Shown here piece after piece: positions 1 through 9,246 of a stretch of DNA of 39,208 bases. Within the stretch, counting starts at the first letter, position 1. Each line of letters begins with the position of its first letter. The position numbers and the translations under genes are program-made. Origin of the DNA: Thiohalobacter sp. (GTDB taxonomy: Bacteria; Pseudomonadota; Gammaproteobacteria; DSM-19610). The notes under the pieces were generated by a model. That model saw only the letters and a list, made by a program, of their open reading frames with translations, was not told the DNA's origin and searched no databases. Where the stretch lies: the NCBI GenBank assembly GCA_026984515.1, contig JALSRZ010000146.1:1-39208 (forward strand), written 5' to 3'.

Positions 1-5
1 CCGCC

Positions 6-35
6 TGGACAGCCTGAGAATGGACTTGTTATGAT
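6..35 (+). promoter_or_regulatory. Candidate sigma70 promoter of aroQ
   Basis: TGGACA at 6-11 and TATGAT at 30-35 are separated by 18 bases, and a TG one base before the -10 gives an extended -10. Transcription would start near 42, leaving a leader of about 24 nt before the aroQ ATG. This is a match by eye only; the region is short and cut by the window edge. Confidence 0.45.
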
Positions 36-65
36 CCGCAACGCAACCAGCGGATTATACGTGCA

Positions 66-515
66 ATGTCCAGATTCCTGATCCTGAATGGCCCTAACCT
101 GAACCTTCTTGGTAACCGGGAACCGGACCATTACGGGGTTGCAAGCCTGGACGATGTGAACAAAAAACTTGCACTTGCCGCCCGGGCGGCCGGAGTGAAG
201 TTACTCACTTTCCAGTCCAATGCTGAATCCGAGCTTATCGATCACATTCATGCCGCGCCTCATGAGGACATTGATTTCATTATCTTCAACCCGGCTGCGT
301 TTACTCATACCAGTGTAGCGCTGCGTGATGCCCTGCTGGCGGTAGAGATTCCCTTCATCGAGGTGCATCTGTCCAATGTCCACGCGCGTGAAGAGTTTCG
401 CAGCTATTCCTATTTTTCGGACATTGCAGTAGGTGTGATCAGCGGTCTGGGTCCGGTTGGTTACGAACTCGCTTTCCAGGCGGCGCTTTCCTGCCTGGAA
501 AAGAGCGCTGGGTAG
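66..515 (+). CDS. aroQ: Type II 3-dehydroquinate dehydratase
   Basis: Converts 3-dehydroquinate to 3-dehydroshikimate in the shikimate pathway; the family forms soluble dodecamers. The 149-residue product has the usual length. Visible family motifs are [12 protein letters not shown] at 9-20 with the active-site Arg18 and Tyr23, [14 protein letters not shown] at 49-62, NPAAFTHTS at 75-83, and the catalytic His101 in [13 protein letters not shown]. The usual FQSN-EGEL is ESEL here and the usual RH-S near 112 reads RSYS, both mild departures. No clear Shine-Dalgarno precedes the ATG, but the protein N-terminus matches the family exactly. It sits upstream of accB and accC, a common proteobacterial arrangement. 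Confidence 0.96.
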   Translation: MSRFLILNGPNLNLLGNREPDHYGVASLDDVNKKLALAARAAGVKLLTFQSNAESELIDHIHAAPHEDIDFIIFNPAAFTHTSVALRDALLAVEIPFIEVHLSNVHAREEFRSYSYFSDIAVGVISGLGPVGYELAFQAALSCLEKSAG

Positions 516-570
516 CAGCGTTTCGAGGCTCCCGCGGCTGGTTTGTTCGGCGAAATTCGACGCAGATCGC

Positions 571-599
571 TACCAATTCCACGCAACTCGCGCTATACT
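571..599 (+). promoter_or_regulatory. Candidate promoter of accB-accC
   Basis: A good -10, TATACT at 594-599, lies 30 bases before the accB ATG. The -35 at 17-base spacing (TACCAA, 571-576) is poor. The position between aroQ and accB suggests that the acetyl-CoA carboxylase genes have their own promoter. Called by eye. Confidence 0.35.
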
Positions 600-629
600 C
601 CTGCCTGTTCACTTGCCCGCAGGACGACA

Positions 630-1085
630 ATGGATATTCGCAAGGTCAAAAAACTGATTGAGTTGCTGGAAGAATCCGGTGTGGCTGAAATCGAGATTCA
701 CGAGGGCGAGGAGTCGGTTCGTATCAGCCGCTATGCAGCGAACGCACCCGCTGCTGCGCCGGCCCCGGTCGTAGCACCGGCGGCGGCTCCCCCCGCAGTG
801 TCTGCCCCGCCGTCCGGGACCAGTGAACTGAGCGCGTCGGAAATCCCCTCCGGTCATACCGTTGAATCCCCCATGGTTGGCACTTTCTACCGCGCACCCT
901 CCCCCGGCGCCGGTCCTTTTGTGGAAGTCGGCCAGCGCGTCAACGAGGGAGATACCCTGTGCATCATCGAAGCGATGAAAATGCTCAACCAGATCGAAGC
1001 CGACAAGGCGGGCGTGATTAAGGCGATCCTGGTGGAAAATGCCGAGCCGGTGGAATACGGTCAGGCGCTGTTTGTCATTGATTGA
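630..1085 (+). CDS. accB: Biotin carboxyl carrier protein of acetyl-CoA carboxylase
   Basis: Carries the biotin that AccC carboxylates and that the AccA-AccD carboxyltransferase uses to make malonyl-CoA for fatty acid synthesis. The 151-residue protein has an N-terminal helical segment starting [16 protein letters not shown], an Ala/Pro-rich linker at about 36-65, and a C-terminal biotinyl domain with EAMKM, where Lys117 is the biotinylated residue. The 'thumb' region is seen around 87-97. An upstream in-frame start at 543 is rejected because 630 gives the canonical N-terminus and has AGGA six bases ahead. accC follows after a 149-base spacer holding a REP-like repeat pair, so the two genes are probably still cotranscribed. 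Confidence 0.96.
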   Translation: MDIRKVKKLIELLEESGVAEIEIHEGEESVRISRYAANAPAAAPAPVVAPAAAPPAVSAPPSGTSELSASEIPSGHTVESPMVGTFYRAPSPGAGPFVEVGQRVNEGDTLCIIEAMKMLNQIEADKAGVIKAILVENAEPVEYGQALFVID

Positions 1086-1132
1086 TCTATGTTCGATCAC
1101 CGCTGTCTCATTAACCGTGCATATATGCGCCC

Positions 1133-1216
1133 CCCCGCAGGAGCGGGCTTGCCCGCGAACAGGGTTTTTTCGCGTTTTGCCGACACTGTTCGCAGGCAAA
1201 CCCGCTCCTGCAGGGT
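1133..1216. repeat. REP-like inverted pair between accB and accC
   Basis: Two copies of the GGAGCGGGC-TT-GCCCGC palindrome family face each other: CCCGCAGGAGCGGGCTTGCC from about 1134, and its inverse, running from CTGTTCGCAGGCAAACCC near 1186 to GCTCCTGCAGGG, with a T-rich spacer between them. This is the BIME-like arrangement of REP elements. The pair can fold into one long stem and sits inside the presumed accBC transcript. Confidence 0.8.
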
Positions 1217-1234
1217 TAGTGTGGGGCAGCAGTG

Positions 1235-2575
1235 ATGCTGGATAAAGTTGTTATCGCCAACCGTGGCGAAATCGCATTACGCATCCTGCGGGCGTGCCGT
1301 GAGCTGGGTATCAAGACGGTGGCCGTGCATTCCGAGGCCGACCGCAGCCTCAAACATGTCTTGCTGGCCGATGAATCTGTCTGTATCGGGCCTGCGCCTT
1401 CGGCGGAGAGCTATCTCAATATCCCGGTATTGATCGCCGCGGCCGAGGTGACCGACGCGGTGGCCATTCACCCGGGATACGGTTTTTTGTCCGAGAATGC
1501 CGATTTTGCCGAGCAGGTCGAGAAAAGCGGATATATCTTCATCGGGCCGCGCGCTGACACCATACGCACCATGGGCGACAAGGTGGCGGCCATTCGCGCC
1601 ATGAAAGAGGCGGGTGTGCCCTGCGTACCCGGCAGTGACGGCCCGCTGGGCGACGATGACGAGACCAACATCAAGCTGGCGCGCGGTATCGGTTACCCGA
1701 TCATTATCAAGGCGGCTGCGGGTGGTGGCGGCCGTGGAATGCGCACCGTGCACGCGGAAGCCAATCTTCTCAGCGCCATTACCCTGACACGTAGCGAGGC
1801 GCAGGCCGCGTTTGGTGATGGCACGGTGTACATGGAGAAATTCCTGGAAACGCCACGCCACGTGGAGTTCCAGGTGCTGGCCGACGGTGAGGGTGCGGCG
1901 ATTCACCTGGGGGAGCGCGACTGTTCCATGCAACGCCGGCACCAGAAGGTCGTCGAAGAGGCGCCTGCGCCGGGCATTACCATGGAACAGCGCATGACGA
2001 TGGGCGAACGCTGTGCCGAAGCCTGTCGCCGCATCCAGTACCGTGGCGCCGGTACCTTCGAGTTCCTGTTCCAGGAAGGCGAGTTCTATTTCATTGAAAT
2101 GAATACCCGCGTGCAGGTGGAGCATCCGGTCACCGAGCTGATCACGGGCGTGGATATCGTCAAGGAACAGTTGCGCATTGCCGCAGGCGAAGGCCTGACC
2201 TACAGCCAGGAGGACATCCGCTGGACCGGGCACGCGGTCGAATGCCGTATCAATGCCGAGGACCCGAAGACCTTCCTGCCCTCGCCGGGCACCATTACCC
2301 AGTACCATGCCCCGGGTGGTCCTGGTATCCGGGTCGACACGCATATTTACAACGGTTACCGGGTGCCGCCCTACTATGATTCCATGATCGCCAAGCTGAT
2401 CGCCCACGGTGATGACCGGGTGGCTGCCATGGCGCGCATGCGCGGGGCCCTGTCCGAGATCGTGATCGACGGCATCCGGACCAATATTGCCCTGCACCAG
2501 GATATCTGCAGCGATGCCGCGTTCCTGGCGGGCGGCACGGATATCCATTACCTGGAGAAAAAACTCAACCTGTAA
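1235..2575 (+). CDS. accC: Biotin carboxylase subunit of acetyl-CoA carboxylase
   Basis: ATP- and bicarbonate-dependent carboxylation of the biotin on AccB. The 446-residue product is close to the family's usual ~449. It begins [20 protein letters not shown], typical of AccC, followed by a biotin carboxylase N-domain, an ATP-grasp domain with the glycine loop [12 protein letters not shown] near 160-170, and the [14 protein letters not shown] catalytic segment near 287-300. A GTG directly before the chosen ATG (1232) would add one residue; ATG at 1235 reproduces the canonical start. prmA follows after 38 bases. Confidence 0.97.
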   Translation: MLDKVVIANRGEIALRILRACRELGIKTVAVHSEADRSLKHVLLADESVCIGPAPSAESYLNIPVLIAAAEVTDAVAIHPGYGFLSENADFAEQVEKSGYIFIGPRADTIRTMGDKVAAIRAMKEAGVPCVPGSDGPLGDDDETNIKLARGIGYPIIIKAAAGGGGRGMRTVHAEANLLSAITLTRSEAQAAFGDGTVYMEKFLETPRHVEFQVLADGEGAAIHLGERDCSMQRRHQKVVEEAPAPGITMEQRMTMGERCAEACRRIQYRGAGTFEFLFQEGEFYFIEMNTRVQVEHPVTELITGVDIVKEQLRIAAGEGLTYSQEDIRWTGHAVECRINAEDPKTFLPSPGTITQYHAPGGPGIRVDTHIYNGYRVPPYYDSMIAKLIAHGDDRVAAMARMRGALSEIVIDGIRTNIALHQDICSDAAFLAGGTDIHYLEKKLNL

Positions 2576-2613
2576 GCGTGGATTCCTCCTGCGGGGTGAT
2601 GGTGGACCCTTGT

Positions 2614-3495
2614 ATGCCCTGGCAACAACTCTCTCTCGAAGCCGGTGATCTCGATCCGGAAGCCCTGTCGGCGTTTTTCGAACAACAGGGCGCACTCTCG
2701 GTGACGTTCATGGATGCCGCTGAACAGCCCCTGTTTGAACCTGATCCGGGCACTACGCCGCTGTGGTCGGCCACACGTGTGACCGCCCTGTTTGATGCGG
2801 ATGCCAACTTTTCCGCCTTGAAACGGCACTTTGCAGACGAATACGGCGCACAGGCGCTGGCGCGGCTGCACGAGGAGATGCTGGCTGACCAGGACTGGGA
2901 ACGGCTCTGGCTGCAGCGTTTCCATCCCATGCGCTTCGGTGAGCGGCTGTGGATCTGTCCCGACGGGCAGCGTCCGCCGGATGTGAGTGACGCAATTCTG
3001 ATCGATCTGGATCCCGGCCTGGCCTTTGGCACCGGGACACATGCCACCACGGCCCTGTGCCTGGAGTGGCTGGACCGGCATCCGCCGGTGCAACAAAGTG
3101 TGCTGGACTACGGTTGTGGTTCGGGCATCCTGGCGATTGCCGCCCTCAAGCTGGGTGCCGCGCAGGTCCGGGGTGTCGATATCGACCACCAGGCGTTGCA
3201 GGCGAGTCGCGACAACGCCTTGCGCAACCAGGTGGACGCCGGTTTACAGACCGGTTTTCCCGCCGAACTCCCGGACCAGCTCTTTGACCTGTTGCTGGCG
3301 AATATCCTTGCCAATCCGTTGATCGAACTGGCGCCGGAGCTGGCCAAACGGGTCAGACCGGGTGGTCGGCTGGTGCTGTCCGGCATCCTGCCGGAGCAGG
3401 CGGAGGCCGTACGTGCGGCGTACGCACCATGGTTTACCTTATCCGGACCGGCAGAGCGCGATGGCTGGGTGCGTTTGCAAGGCAGGCGCAATTGA
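2614..3495 (+). CDS. prmA: Ribosomal protein L11 methyltransferase
   Basis: Trimethylates ribosomal protein L11 using S-adenosylmethionine. The 293-residue protein equals the usual length. It has an N-terminal L11-recognition domain starting MPWQQLSLEAGD, then a Rossmann methyltransferase with the SAM motif DYGCGSGILAIAALKLGA and the conserved NILANPL segment. A GTG-started extension to 2578 exists, but ATG 2614 gives the family's MPW start. It lies directly after accC, as in many gammaproteobacteria, and is probably part of the same transcript. Confidence 0.95.
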   Translation: MPWQQLSLEAGDLDPEALSAFFEQQGALSVTFMDAAEQPLFEPDPGTTPLWSATRVTALFDADANFSALKRHFADEYGAQALARLHEEMLADQDWERLWLQRFHPMRFGERLWICPDGQRPPDVSDAILIDLDPGLAFGTGTHATTALCLEWLDRHPPVQQSVLDYGCGSGILAIAALKLGAAQVRGVDIDHQALQASRDNALRNQVDAGLQTGFPAELPDQLFDLLLANILANPLIELAPELAKRVRPGGRLVLSGILPEQAEAVRAAYAPWFTLSGPAERDGWVRLQGRRN

Positions 3496-3544
3496 ACTAG
3501 ATTCATCGCTTGCCGATATCGACCCGGGGAAACGCTGATTTATT

Positions 3545-3615
3545 CGTTGCGAGTGCCTTACCCTTCGGGTCAGGGCCTCCTCGCAATGAGGGGCTTGTTC
3601 AAATGAATCAGAGAC
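3545..3615. repeat. CATTGCG-type dispersed repeat upstream of the DUF3426 gene
   Basis: The spacer after prmA holds CGTTGCGAG and, about 35 bases on, CTCGCAATG as inverted ends, followed by a tail reading TTCAAATGAATCAGAG. The same ends and tail (TTCGAATGAATCAGGAG) recur at 23770-23881 upstream of gcvH, so the two are copies of one dispersed family. No transposase is associated. Confidence 0.6.
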
Positions 3616-3631
3616 TCCCGATAAGGAATTC

Positions 3632-4567
3632 ATGTACGTAGCCTGTCCTTCCTGCAAGGCGCTTTACAAGATCGAGCTGGTCCACCTGCGCGCTGCCGGG
3701 GGGCAGTTACACTGTGGTGCCTGCAAGACCCGCTTCAATGCCAGTGCAGCGGTTTTTGAAGACCCGCAACAGGCGCTGGCCTACGAATATCCCCCGCAGG
3801 TCGGGGAAGCGGAGGCGCAGGCGATCGACGAGCTCGTACACCGTGCGCTTGACCAGGTTCCGGGGCCGCAGGAGGAAGAGTCGGGAAGCACGGCCGGGGA
3901 AACGGATCTCGTTGACGATATCCTCTCTGCGCAGGGCGCCGAGCCACCCCCCGAGCGCGTCTCCATACAGGCGGATGTGGATTTCAGCGCCTGGCCCCCG
4001 GTGACAGAATTTCCGGCAACTGCACCGGCAGCGCCGCCACCGGAGGCGGATGAATTTCACCAGGCATACCTGTTGCAGCACGCCGTGGGCGGCGCCGGCC
4101 GCACCAACTGGGGCATGATTGCGACAGCGCTGCTGCTGGTCGCATTGCTCGTAGCGCAGTATATCTGGGGGGATCGCTACCATTTGGCGCAGTTCGCGCA
4201 ATGGCGACCGGCGCTGGACATGTTCTGCAAGCCACTGGACTGTGACCTGCCCTTGCGCCGTGATCCGGGACAGATCGAGATTACTGAGCGGGAAATCGTA
4301 CGGCACCCGTATATTGCCGATGCCTTGCTGGTCAACGCCACCTTCGTAAACAATGCCGACTTTCCCCAGGCGTACCCGCTGTTCCAGATTTCCTTCTCCG
4401 ATGTTTCCGGGGCGCCGGTGGCGGCACGACGCTTCCGGCCCGCGGAATACCTGGCCGTCCCCGCTGCGATGGACAATGGCATGGCCCCCGGCGAACAGGT
4501 GCATGCGGTGCTGGAAATTATCGACCCGGGGGAACGGGCGGTATCCTTTCAGTTTGAATTTTTATAG
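3632..4567 (+). CDS. Zinc-ribbon, DUF3426 membrane protein
   Basis: 311 residues. The N-terminus is an MJ0042-type zinc ribbon: Cys5, Cys8, Cys28 and Cys31 in CPSC and CGAC. An acidic, Pro/Ala-rich linker (about 50-145) follows. One membrane segment lies near 160-180 (ATALLLVALLVAQYIW), and then a C-terminal DUF3426 domain that should face the periplasm. The function is unknown; the family is widespread in beta- and gammaproteobacteria and often sits between prmA and dusB-fis, as here. The zinc ribbon would be cytoplasmic, which suggests nucleic acid or protein sensing coupled to the envelope, but that is inference. Confidence 0.85.
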   Translation: MYVACPSCKALYKIELVHLRAAGGQLHCGACKTRFNASAAVFEDPQQALAYEYPPQVGEAEAQAIDELVHRALDQVPGPQEEESGSTAGETDLVDDILSAQGAEPPPERVSIQADVDFSAWPPVTEFPATAPAAPPPEADEFHQAYLLQHAVGGAGRTNWGMIATALLLVALLVAQYIWGDRYHLAQFAQWRPALDMFCKPLDCDLPLRRDPGQIEITEREIVRHPYIADALLVNATFVNNADFPQAYPLFQISFSDVSGAPVAARRFRPAEYLAVPAAMDNGMAPGEQVHAVLEIIDPGERAVSFQFEFL

Positions 4568-4593
4568 TTCAACCCCTCGCCGCTTGCAACATA

Positions 4594-4623
4594 AGCTGCA
4601 GGGGCGGGCAAGCCCGCTCCTAC
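4594..4623. repeat. Single REP-like palindrome
   Basis: CTGCAGGGGCGGGCAAGCCC followed by GCTCCTAC: one copy of the dispersed REP-like family, just after the DUF3426 gene. It is in the opposite orientation to the first arm at 1134. Without a T-tract it is unlikely to be an efficient intrinsic terminator. Confidence 0.65.
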
Positions 4624-4641
4624 CACGGGTTGCGTTTTATA

Positions 4642-4679
4642 TTGTCAAGTCTTGACAAGCAGGAAACAGCTTGTATACA
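4642..4679 (+). promoter_or_regulatory. dusB-fis promoter with overlapping operator-like palindrome
   Basis: TTGACA at 4652-4657 and TATACA at 4674-4679 are spaced by 16 bases, a good sigma70 match about 125 bases before dusB. A perfect 8-bp inverted repeat with a one-base centre, TTGTCAAG-T-CTTGACAA at 4642-4658, covers the whole -35. A second, weaker -10 (TATGAT, 4750-4755) lies nearer the gene. A dimeric repressor binding the palindrome would block the -35. The regulator is unknown. Confidence 0.55.
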
Positions 4680-4804
4680 GGCTCTCCGGCAATTTTCGCG
4701 CCGGATAAAAAAGTACCTTCAGGTCCTTTTCCCGGTTCAAAACTGCGCGTATGATTGGACGCCTTTCCCCCTGACAACAGGTCGAGGCGCTTACGTAACG
4801 CGGC

Positions 4805-5791
4805 ATGCAGATTGGTCCCTACAAGTTGCGCAACCAGCTGGTGCTGGCTCCCATGGCGGGGGTTACCGACCGGCCGTTCCGCCAGCTGTGCAAAAAACTC
4901 GGCGCGGGCCTTGCCGTATCGGAAATGGTGTCCTGTAATTCGGCGCTGTGGGGCAGCCGGCAGACACTGCGGCGTATGGACCACGAAGGGGAACTTGAAC
5001 CCAGGTCGATCCAGATCGCCGGTGCTGATCCGGACATGATGGCGCAGGCCGCGCAGTTCAATGTCGAACGTGGCGCGCAGATCATCGATATCAACATGGG
5101 TTGCCCGGCGAAAAAGGTCTGCAATGTCATGGCCGGTTCCGCCCTGTTGCAAAATGAAAGCCTGGTAAAAAAAATACTCGCTACGGTTGTCGCGGCGGTC
5201 GAGGTTCCCGTGACCCTGAAAATCCGTACCGGGTGGGATCCTGAAAACCGCAATGCCGTGAGCATCGCGCGTATCGCCGAGCAGGCGGGGGTCCAGGCAC
5301 TGGCCATACACGGGCGTACCCGTGCCTGTGCCTACAAGGGTGCAGCGGAGTACGAAACCATCCGCTGTGTCAAACAGGAAACCCGCCTCCCGGTGATCGC
5401 CAACGGTGACATCGCCAGCCCCGAGCTTGCAAGGGAGGTTCTGGACTATACCGGCGCCGATGCCGTCATGATCGGGCGCGCGGCACAGGGACGTCCCTGG
5501 ATTTTTCGCGAAATCGAACATTATTTATCCACCGGGCAGTTATTGCCTGGGCCCGGGGTGGAGGAGATACGGACCATCATGATTGAACACCTGAATAATC
5601 TGTATACATTTTATGGGGATTACACCGGCGTGCGTGTGGCACGCAAGCACATCGCCTGGTACAGCAAAGGGCATCCGAACGGCGCCGCTTTTCGCCACAG
5701 CGTCAACCGTGTGGAATCGATCACTGAGCAGTTGCGCATGACGCATGCATTTTTTGACCGCCTGTCCGACGCACGAGAGTTGGCGGCATGA
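4805..5791 (+). CDS. dusB: tRNA-dihydrouridine synthase B
   Basis: FMN- and NADPH-dependent reduction of uridine to dihydrouridine at specific positions in tRNA. The 328-residue protein has the TIM-barrel start LAPMAGVTDRPFRQLCKKLG, the catalytic Cys100 in INMGCPAKKVC, the substrate/FMN segment LKIRTGW, the HGRTR motif, and ANGDI plus MIGRAAQGRPW phosphate-binding loops. It is the first gene of the dusB-fis operon; its TGA overlaps the fis ATG (ATGA), so translation is coupled. The 237-base upstream spacer contains the promoter and a palindrome at the -35. Confidence 0.95.
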   Translation: MQIGPYKLRNQLVLAPMAGVTDRPFRQLCKKLGAGLAVSEMVSCNSALWGSRQTLRRMDHEGELEPRSIQIAGADPDMMAQAAQFNVERGAQIIDINMGCPAKKVCNVMAGSALLQNESLVKKILATVVAAVEVPVTLKIRTGWDPENRNAVSIARIAEQAGVQALAIHGRTRACAYKGAAEYETIRCVKQETRLPVIANGDIASPELAREVLDYTGADAVMIGRAAQGRPWIFREIEHYLSTGQLLPGPGVEEIRTIMIEHLNNLYTFYGDYTGVRVARKHIAWYSKGHPNGAAFRHSVNRVESITEQLRMTHAFFDRLSDARELAA

Positions 5792-6078
5792 GCGCGGTGA
5801 TCCAGGGAAACGGTACCGTGATCCGGTCCATGCCAAACCGCGAGCGTCGCAAGGAACCGTTGCGGGCCTGCGTTCAGTCAGCGCTCGACCTGTACTTCAT
5901 GGACCTCGACGGCCACAAGGCGGATGGCGTCTACGACATGGTGGTGGGGCAGGTCGAACACGCCATGCTCGAAAGCGTGATGCAGCACACCCGCAGTAAC
6001 CAGACCCGGGCGGCGGAAGTGCTGGGCATCAACCGCAGCACCCTGCGCAAGAAACTGAAGTTATACGGGTTGTTGTAA
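5788..6078 (+). CDS. fis: DNA-binding protein Fis
   Basis: Small nucleoid-associated protein that bends DNA and activates stable RNA promoters. The 96 residues match the family's ~98. The C-terminal helix-turn-helix QTRAAEVLGINRSTLRKKLK is diagnostic; the N-terminal half carries the dimerisation helices (ALDLYFMDLDGH and following). The start overlaps the dusB stop by four bases. An internal Met at residue 15 could be an alternative start, but it would leave the protein short. The E. coli operon has the same order; autoregulation by Fis is known there and not tested here. Confidence 0.95.
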   Translation: MSAVIQGNGTVIRSMPNRERRKEPLRACVQSALDLYFMDLDGHKADGVYDMVVGQVEHAMLESVMQHTRSNQTRAAEVLGINRSTLRKKLKLYGLL

Positions 6079-6108
6079 ACCGGATATAACAGGCAGGTCA
6101 ACAACTCC

Positions 6109-6190
6109 CACCTGCAGGAGCGGGCTTGCCCGCGAACAGTTCGGCGCCCCGCCTGGCCTTGTTCGCGGGCAAGCCTGCTCCTGCAGGGTC
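6109..6190. repeat. REP-like inverted pair between fis and purH
   Basis: CCTGCAGGAGCGGGCTTGCC opens the first arm; the second runs from GTTCGCGGGCAAGCCTGC to TCCTGCAGGG, with about 25 bases between. The arms are nearly perfect inverses over some 29 bases, so the pair can form a long hairpin. It fills most of the 134-base spacer and is the cleanest copy in the window. Confidence 0.82.
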
Positions 6191-6212
6191 ATTTACATAA
6201 CCAGGACGTATT

Positions 6213-7775
6213 ATGTCAGCCATTCAGCGCGCATTGATCAGCGTGTCGGACAAGTCCGGCATTGTGGAATTTGCCGGCCAGTTGCACCAGGCCGGTGTCG
6301 AGATCCTGTCCACCGGGGGTACCGCTAAATTATTATCCGACAACGGGGTGCCGGTCATCGAAGTCTCTGATTACACGGGTTTCCCGGAGATGATGGCGGG
6401 CCGGGTCAAGACCCTGCACCCGAAAATTCACGGCGGCATCCTGGGCCGTCGTGGCAGCGACGATGCCGTGATGCAGGAGCAGGGTATTCCCCCCATCGAT
6501 ATGGTGGTGGTTAACCTGTATCCCTTTGGGCAGACCGTGGCCAACCCCGACTGTGACCTGGCCACGGCCATCGAGCACATCGATATCGGCGGACCGACAC
6601 TGATTCGCGCAGCGGCCAAGAACCATGCGGCGGTGACCGTACTGGTCGACAGCAACGACTACGCGCAGGTGCTGGAGGAAATGGCGGCAAATCAGGGTGC
6701 CGTCAGCGATGCCACGCGTTTCCGGCTGGCGGTCAAGACCTTCGAACATACCGCGCGGTATGACGGCGCCATCGCCAACTACCTGGGCACCCTGACCGGT
6801 GCCGGTGAAAAAGAATGCTTCCCGCAGACGCTCAGTATGCAATACCGGAAAGTGCAGAGCATGCGCTACGGTGAGAACCCGCACCAGGCCGCGGCCTTCT
6901 ATGTCGAACACCAGGCTGCTCACGCCAGTGTCGCGAGTGCGGAACAGTTGCAGGGCAAGGAACTGTCCTACAACAACGTGGCGGATACCGATGCGGCGCT
7001 GGAATGCGTAAAGCAGTTTGACGAAGCGCCGACCTGCGTCATCGTCAAGCACGCCAACCCCTGTGGAGTGGCCCTGGGCGACAGGCTGCTGGAAGCCTAT
7101 GACCGCGCGTACAGCACCGACCCGGAGTCGGCGTTTGGCGGCATCATCGCCTTCAACCAGGCGCTGGACGCGGAAACCGCCAGGGCGATCATCGACCGGC
7201 AGTTCGTGGAAGTCATCATTGCGCCGCAGATCGACGCCGACGCCCGTACGGTGCTGGCGGAGAAAAAGAATGTGCGCGTGCTGAGCTGTGGTGTCTGGTC
7301 GGGCAGCAGCCCGGCGCGGCTGGATTTCAAGCGCGTCAATGGCGGTCTGCTGGTGCAGGAAGCCGACCTGGCGCTGTTCAATGAAACCCGCGTGGTGACC
7401 GAACGGGCGCCCTCGGATGCCGAGATGAAGGATTTGCTGTTTACCTGGCGAATCTGCAAGTACGTGAAATCCAATGCCATTATTTACGGCAAGGACGGCA
7501 TGACCATTGGTGTTGGTGCCGGTCAGATGAGCCGTGTTAATAGCGCCCGCATTGCCGGTATCAAGGCCGGTCATGCCGGGCTGGAGGTAAAGGGTTCGGT
7601 GATGGCCTCGGACGCTTTTTTCCCGTTCCGCGACGGGATCGATCAGGCCGCCGAGGCGGGTATTACCGCAGTCATCCAGCCCGGTGGCTCGATGCGTGAC
7701 GAGGAGACCATTGCCGCTGCCAACGAGCACGGCATGGCTATGGTGTTCACCGGCATGCGCCATTTCCGGCATTGA
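6213..7775 (+). CDS. purH: Bifunctional AICAR formyltransferase / IMP cyclohydrolase
   Basis: Catalyses the last two steps of de novo IMP synthesis: formylation of AICAR with 10-formyl-THF, then ring closure. The 520-residue protein has an MGS-like cyclohydrolase domain at 1-~195 ([38 protein letters not shown]) and a C-terminal transformylase domain with the catalytic Lys279-His280 in [13 protein letters not shown]. The end, FTGMRHFRH, is typical. It is directly followed by purD, the usual purHD order. Confidence 0.97.
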   Translation: MSAIQRALISVSDKSGIVEFAGQLHQAGVEILSTGGTAKLLSDNGVPVIEVSDYTGFPEMMAGRVKTLHPKIHGGILGRRGSDDAVMQEQGIPPIDMVVVNLYPFGQTVANPDCDLATAIEHIDIGGPTLIRAAAKNHAAVTVLVDSNDYAQVLEEMAANQGAVSDATRFRLAVKTFEHTARYDGAIANYLGTLTGAGEKECFPQTLSMQYRKVQSMRYGENPHQAAAFYVEHQAAHASVASAEQLQGKELSYNNVADTDAALECVKQFDEAPTCVIVKHANPCGVALGDRLLEAYDRAYSTDPESAFGGIIAFNQALDAETARAIIDRQFVEVIIAPQIDADARTVLAEKKNVRVLSCGVWSGSSPARLDFKRVNGGLLVQEADLALFNETRVVTERAPSDAEMKDLLFTWRICKYVKSNAIIYGKDGMTIGVGAGQMSRVNSARIAGIKAGHAGLEVKGSVMASDAFFPFRDGIDQAAEAGITAVIQPGGSMRDEETIAAANEHGMAMVFTGMRHFRH

Positions 7776-7849
7776 ATTCGGTAATACCGTTTGCAACGTC
7801 CCCGCTCCTGCGGGGTCAGCTAACCTCTGGTTAATGCAGGGCTGAAGAT

Positions 7850-9130
7850 ATGAAAGTACTGGTAATCGGCGGTGGTGGCCGCGAACACGCCCTGGCCTGG
7901 AAGGCCGCGCAGTCACCGGGGGTGAGCAAAGTCTATGTGGCGCCCGGGAACGCCGGCACGGCGACAGAAAACCATCTGCAAAACATCGATGTCGGCGCGG
8001 AAGATATCGACGCACTGCTGGCCTTTGCCAGGCAGGAATCCGTCGACCTGACCATCGTCGGGCCGGAAGCGCCGCTGGTGGCGGGTGTGGTCGATCGCTT
8101 CCGGGAGCAGGGCCTGCGTATTTTCGGCCCTTCCGCTGCCGCAGCCGAACTGGAAGGCTCCAAGGCGTTCACCAAGGATTTTCTGGCACGGCACAATATC
8201 CCCACCGCCGCATACGGCAACTTCACCGATCTCTATGCCGCTATCGCCTACATCAAACAGCAGGGTGCCCCCATCGTTGTGAAGGCCGACGGCCTGGCGG
8301 CCGGCAAGGGCGTGATCCTGGCGCAGACCGAACAGGAAGCCATGGACGCCTGCAGGGACATGCTGGCCGGTAATGCCTTCGGTGAAGCCGGTCACCGTGT
8401 GGTAGTGGAAGAGTTCCTGACCGGTGAGGAAGCGAGTTTTATTGTCATGGTCGACGGCGAGCACGTGCTGCCGCTGGCGACCTCGCAGGACCACAAGGCG
8501 CGCGATGACGGTGATACCGGCCCCAATACCGGTGGCATGGGGGCCTATTCACCGGCGCCGGTGGTCGACCATGCCATGCACCAGCGCATCATGGCCGAGG
8601 TCATCCGGCCAACGGTGCAGGGTATGGCCGCCGACGGTAAACCGTATACCGGTTTTCTCTATGCGGGCATCATGATTGCCCCGGACGGTACGCCCAAAGT
8701 CCTGGAATACAACGTACGCTTCGGCGACCCGGAGACCCAGCCCATCATGCTACGCCTGAAATCGGACCTGGTGGAGCTGTGTGAAGCGGCGCTGGACCAG
8801 CGTCTCGATCAGGTGCAGGCCGAGTGGGACCCGCGCGCCAGCCTGGGGGTGGTACTGGCCGCCGGCGGCTATCCCGGCCACTATGAAAAGGGCGATGTGA
8901 TCAGCGGGCTGGATGCTGCGCAGGCGGAAGGCGTAAAAGTATTCCACGCCGGGACACAGTTGAAAGATGGCGTCGTGGTGACCAGCGGCGGACGCGTGTT
9001 ATGTGTGTGCGCGCTGGGCAAGGAGGTTGCCGATGCCCGGCGCCGTGCCTACCAGGCGGTTGAAAAAATCAGCTGGAAGGATGTCTATTACCGGCGCGAT
9101 ATCGGCCACCGCGCCATCGCCCGACTGTAA
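7850..9130 (+). CDS. purD: Phosphoribosylamine-glycine ligase (GAR synthetase)
   Basis: ATP-dependent joining of phosphoribosylamine and glycine in purine synthesis. 426 residues, the usual length. The N-terminal domain begins MKVLVIGGGGREHALAWKA; the ATP-grasp part shows KADGLAAGKGV and NTGGMGAYSPAP; the metal-binding ends LEYNVRFGDPETQP are present. It lies 74 bases after purH, and the spacer contains a half REP copy (CCCCGCTCCTGCGGGG, about 7800-7815). Glycine consumption here is a metabolic link to the gcv operon further along. Confidence 0.97.
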   Translation: MKVLVIGGGGREHALAWKAAQSPGVSKVYVAPGNAGTATENHLQNIDVGAEDIDALLAFARQESVDLTIVGPEAPLVAGVVDRFREQGLRIFGPSAAAAELEGSKAFTKDFLARHNIPTAAYGNFTDLYAAIAYIKQQGAPIVVKADGLAAGKGVILAQTEQEAMDACRDMLAGNAFGEAGHRVVVEEFLTGEEASFIVMVDGEHVLPLATSQDHKARDDGDTGPNTGGMGAYSPAPVVDHAMHQRIMAEVIRPTVQGMAADGKPYTGFLYAGIMIAPDGTPKVLEYNVRFGDPETQPIMLRLKSDLVELCEAALDQRLDQVQAEWDPRASLGVVLAAGGYPGHYEKGDVISGLDAAQAEGVKVFHAGTQLKDGVVVTSGGRVLCVCALGKEVADARRRAYQAVEKISWKDVYYRRDIGHRAIARL

Positions 9131-9219
9131 GCCCCGGATGATATCCACCACCATTCCACCACCCGGCTATAAAACCGCGCACGATATGGGCCGCCCTTTC
9201 ATCGTCCGGTTACAACACC

Positions 9220-9246
9220 CTGTAGGAGCGGGCTTAGCCCGCTGTT
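9220..9246. repeat. REP-like palindrome overlapping the rpiA stop
   Basis: GTAGGAGCGGGCTTAGCCCG followed by C is the tightest palindrome of the family, with its GCGGGC and GCCCGC arms meeting at TTA. On the minus strand that TTA reads TAA, the stop codon of rpiA. It lies between the convergent purD and rpiA genes and could shield both 3' ends. Confidence 0.7.

Noticed and set aside
1277-2695. A 472-codon open frame antisense to accC
   Set aside because: It mirrors accC, which is unmistakable, and its translation has the His/Arg/Gly-rich composition of a GC-rich antisense frame. Similar long antisense frames over purH (6333-8015) and gcvPB (26722-27831) are rejected for the same reason.
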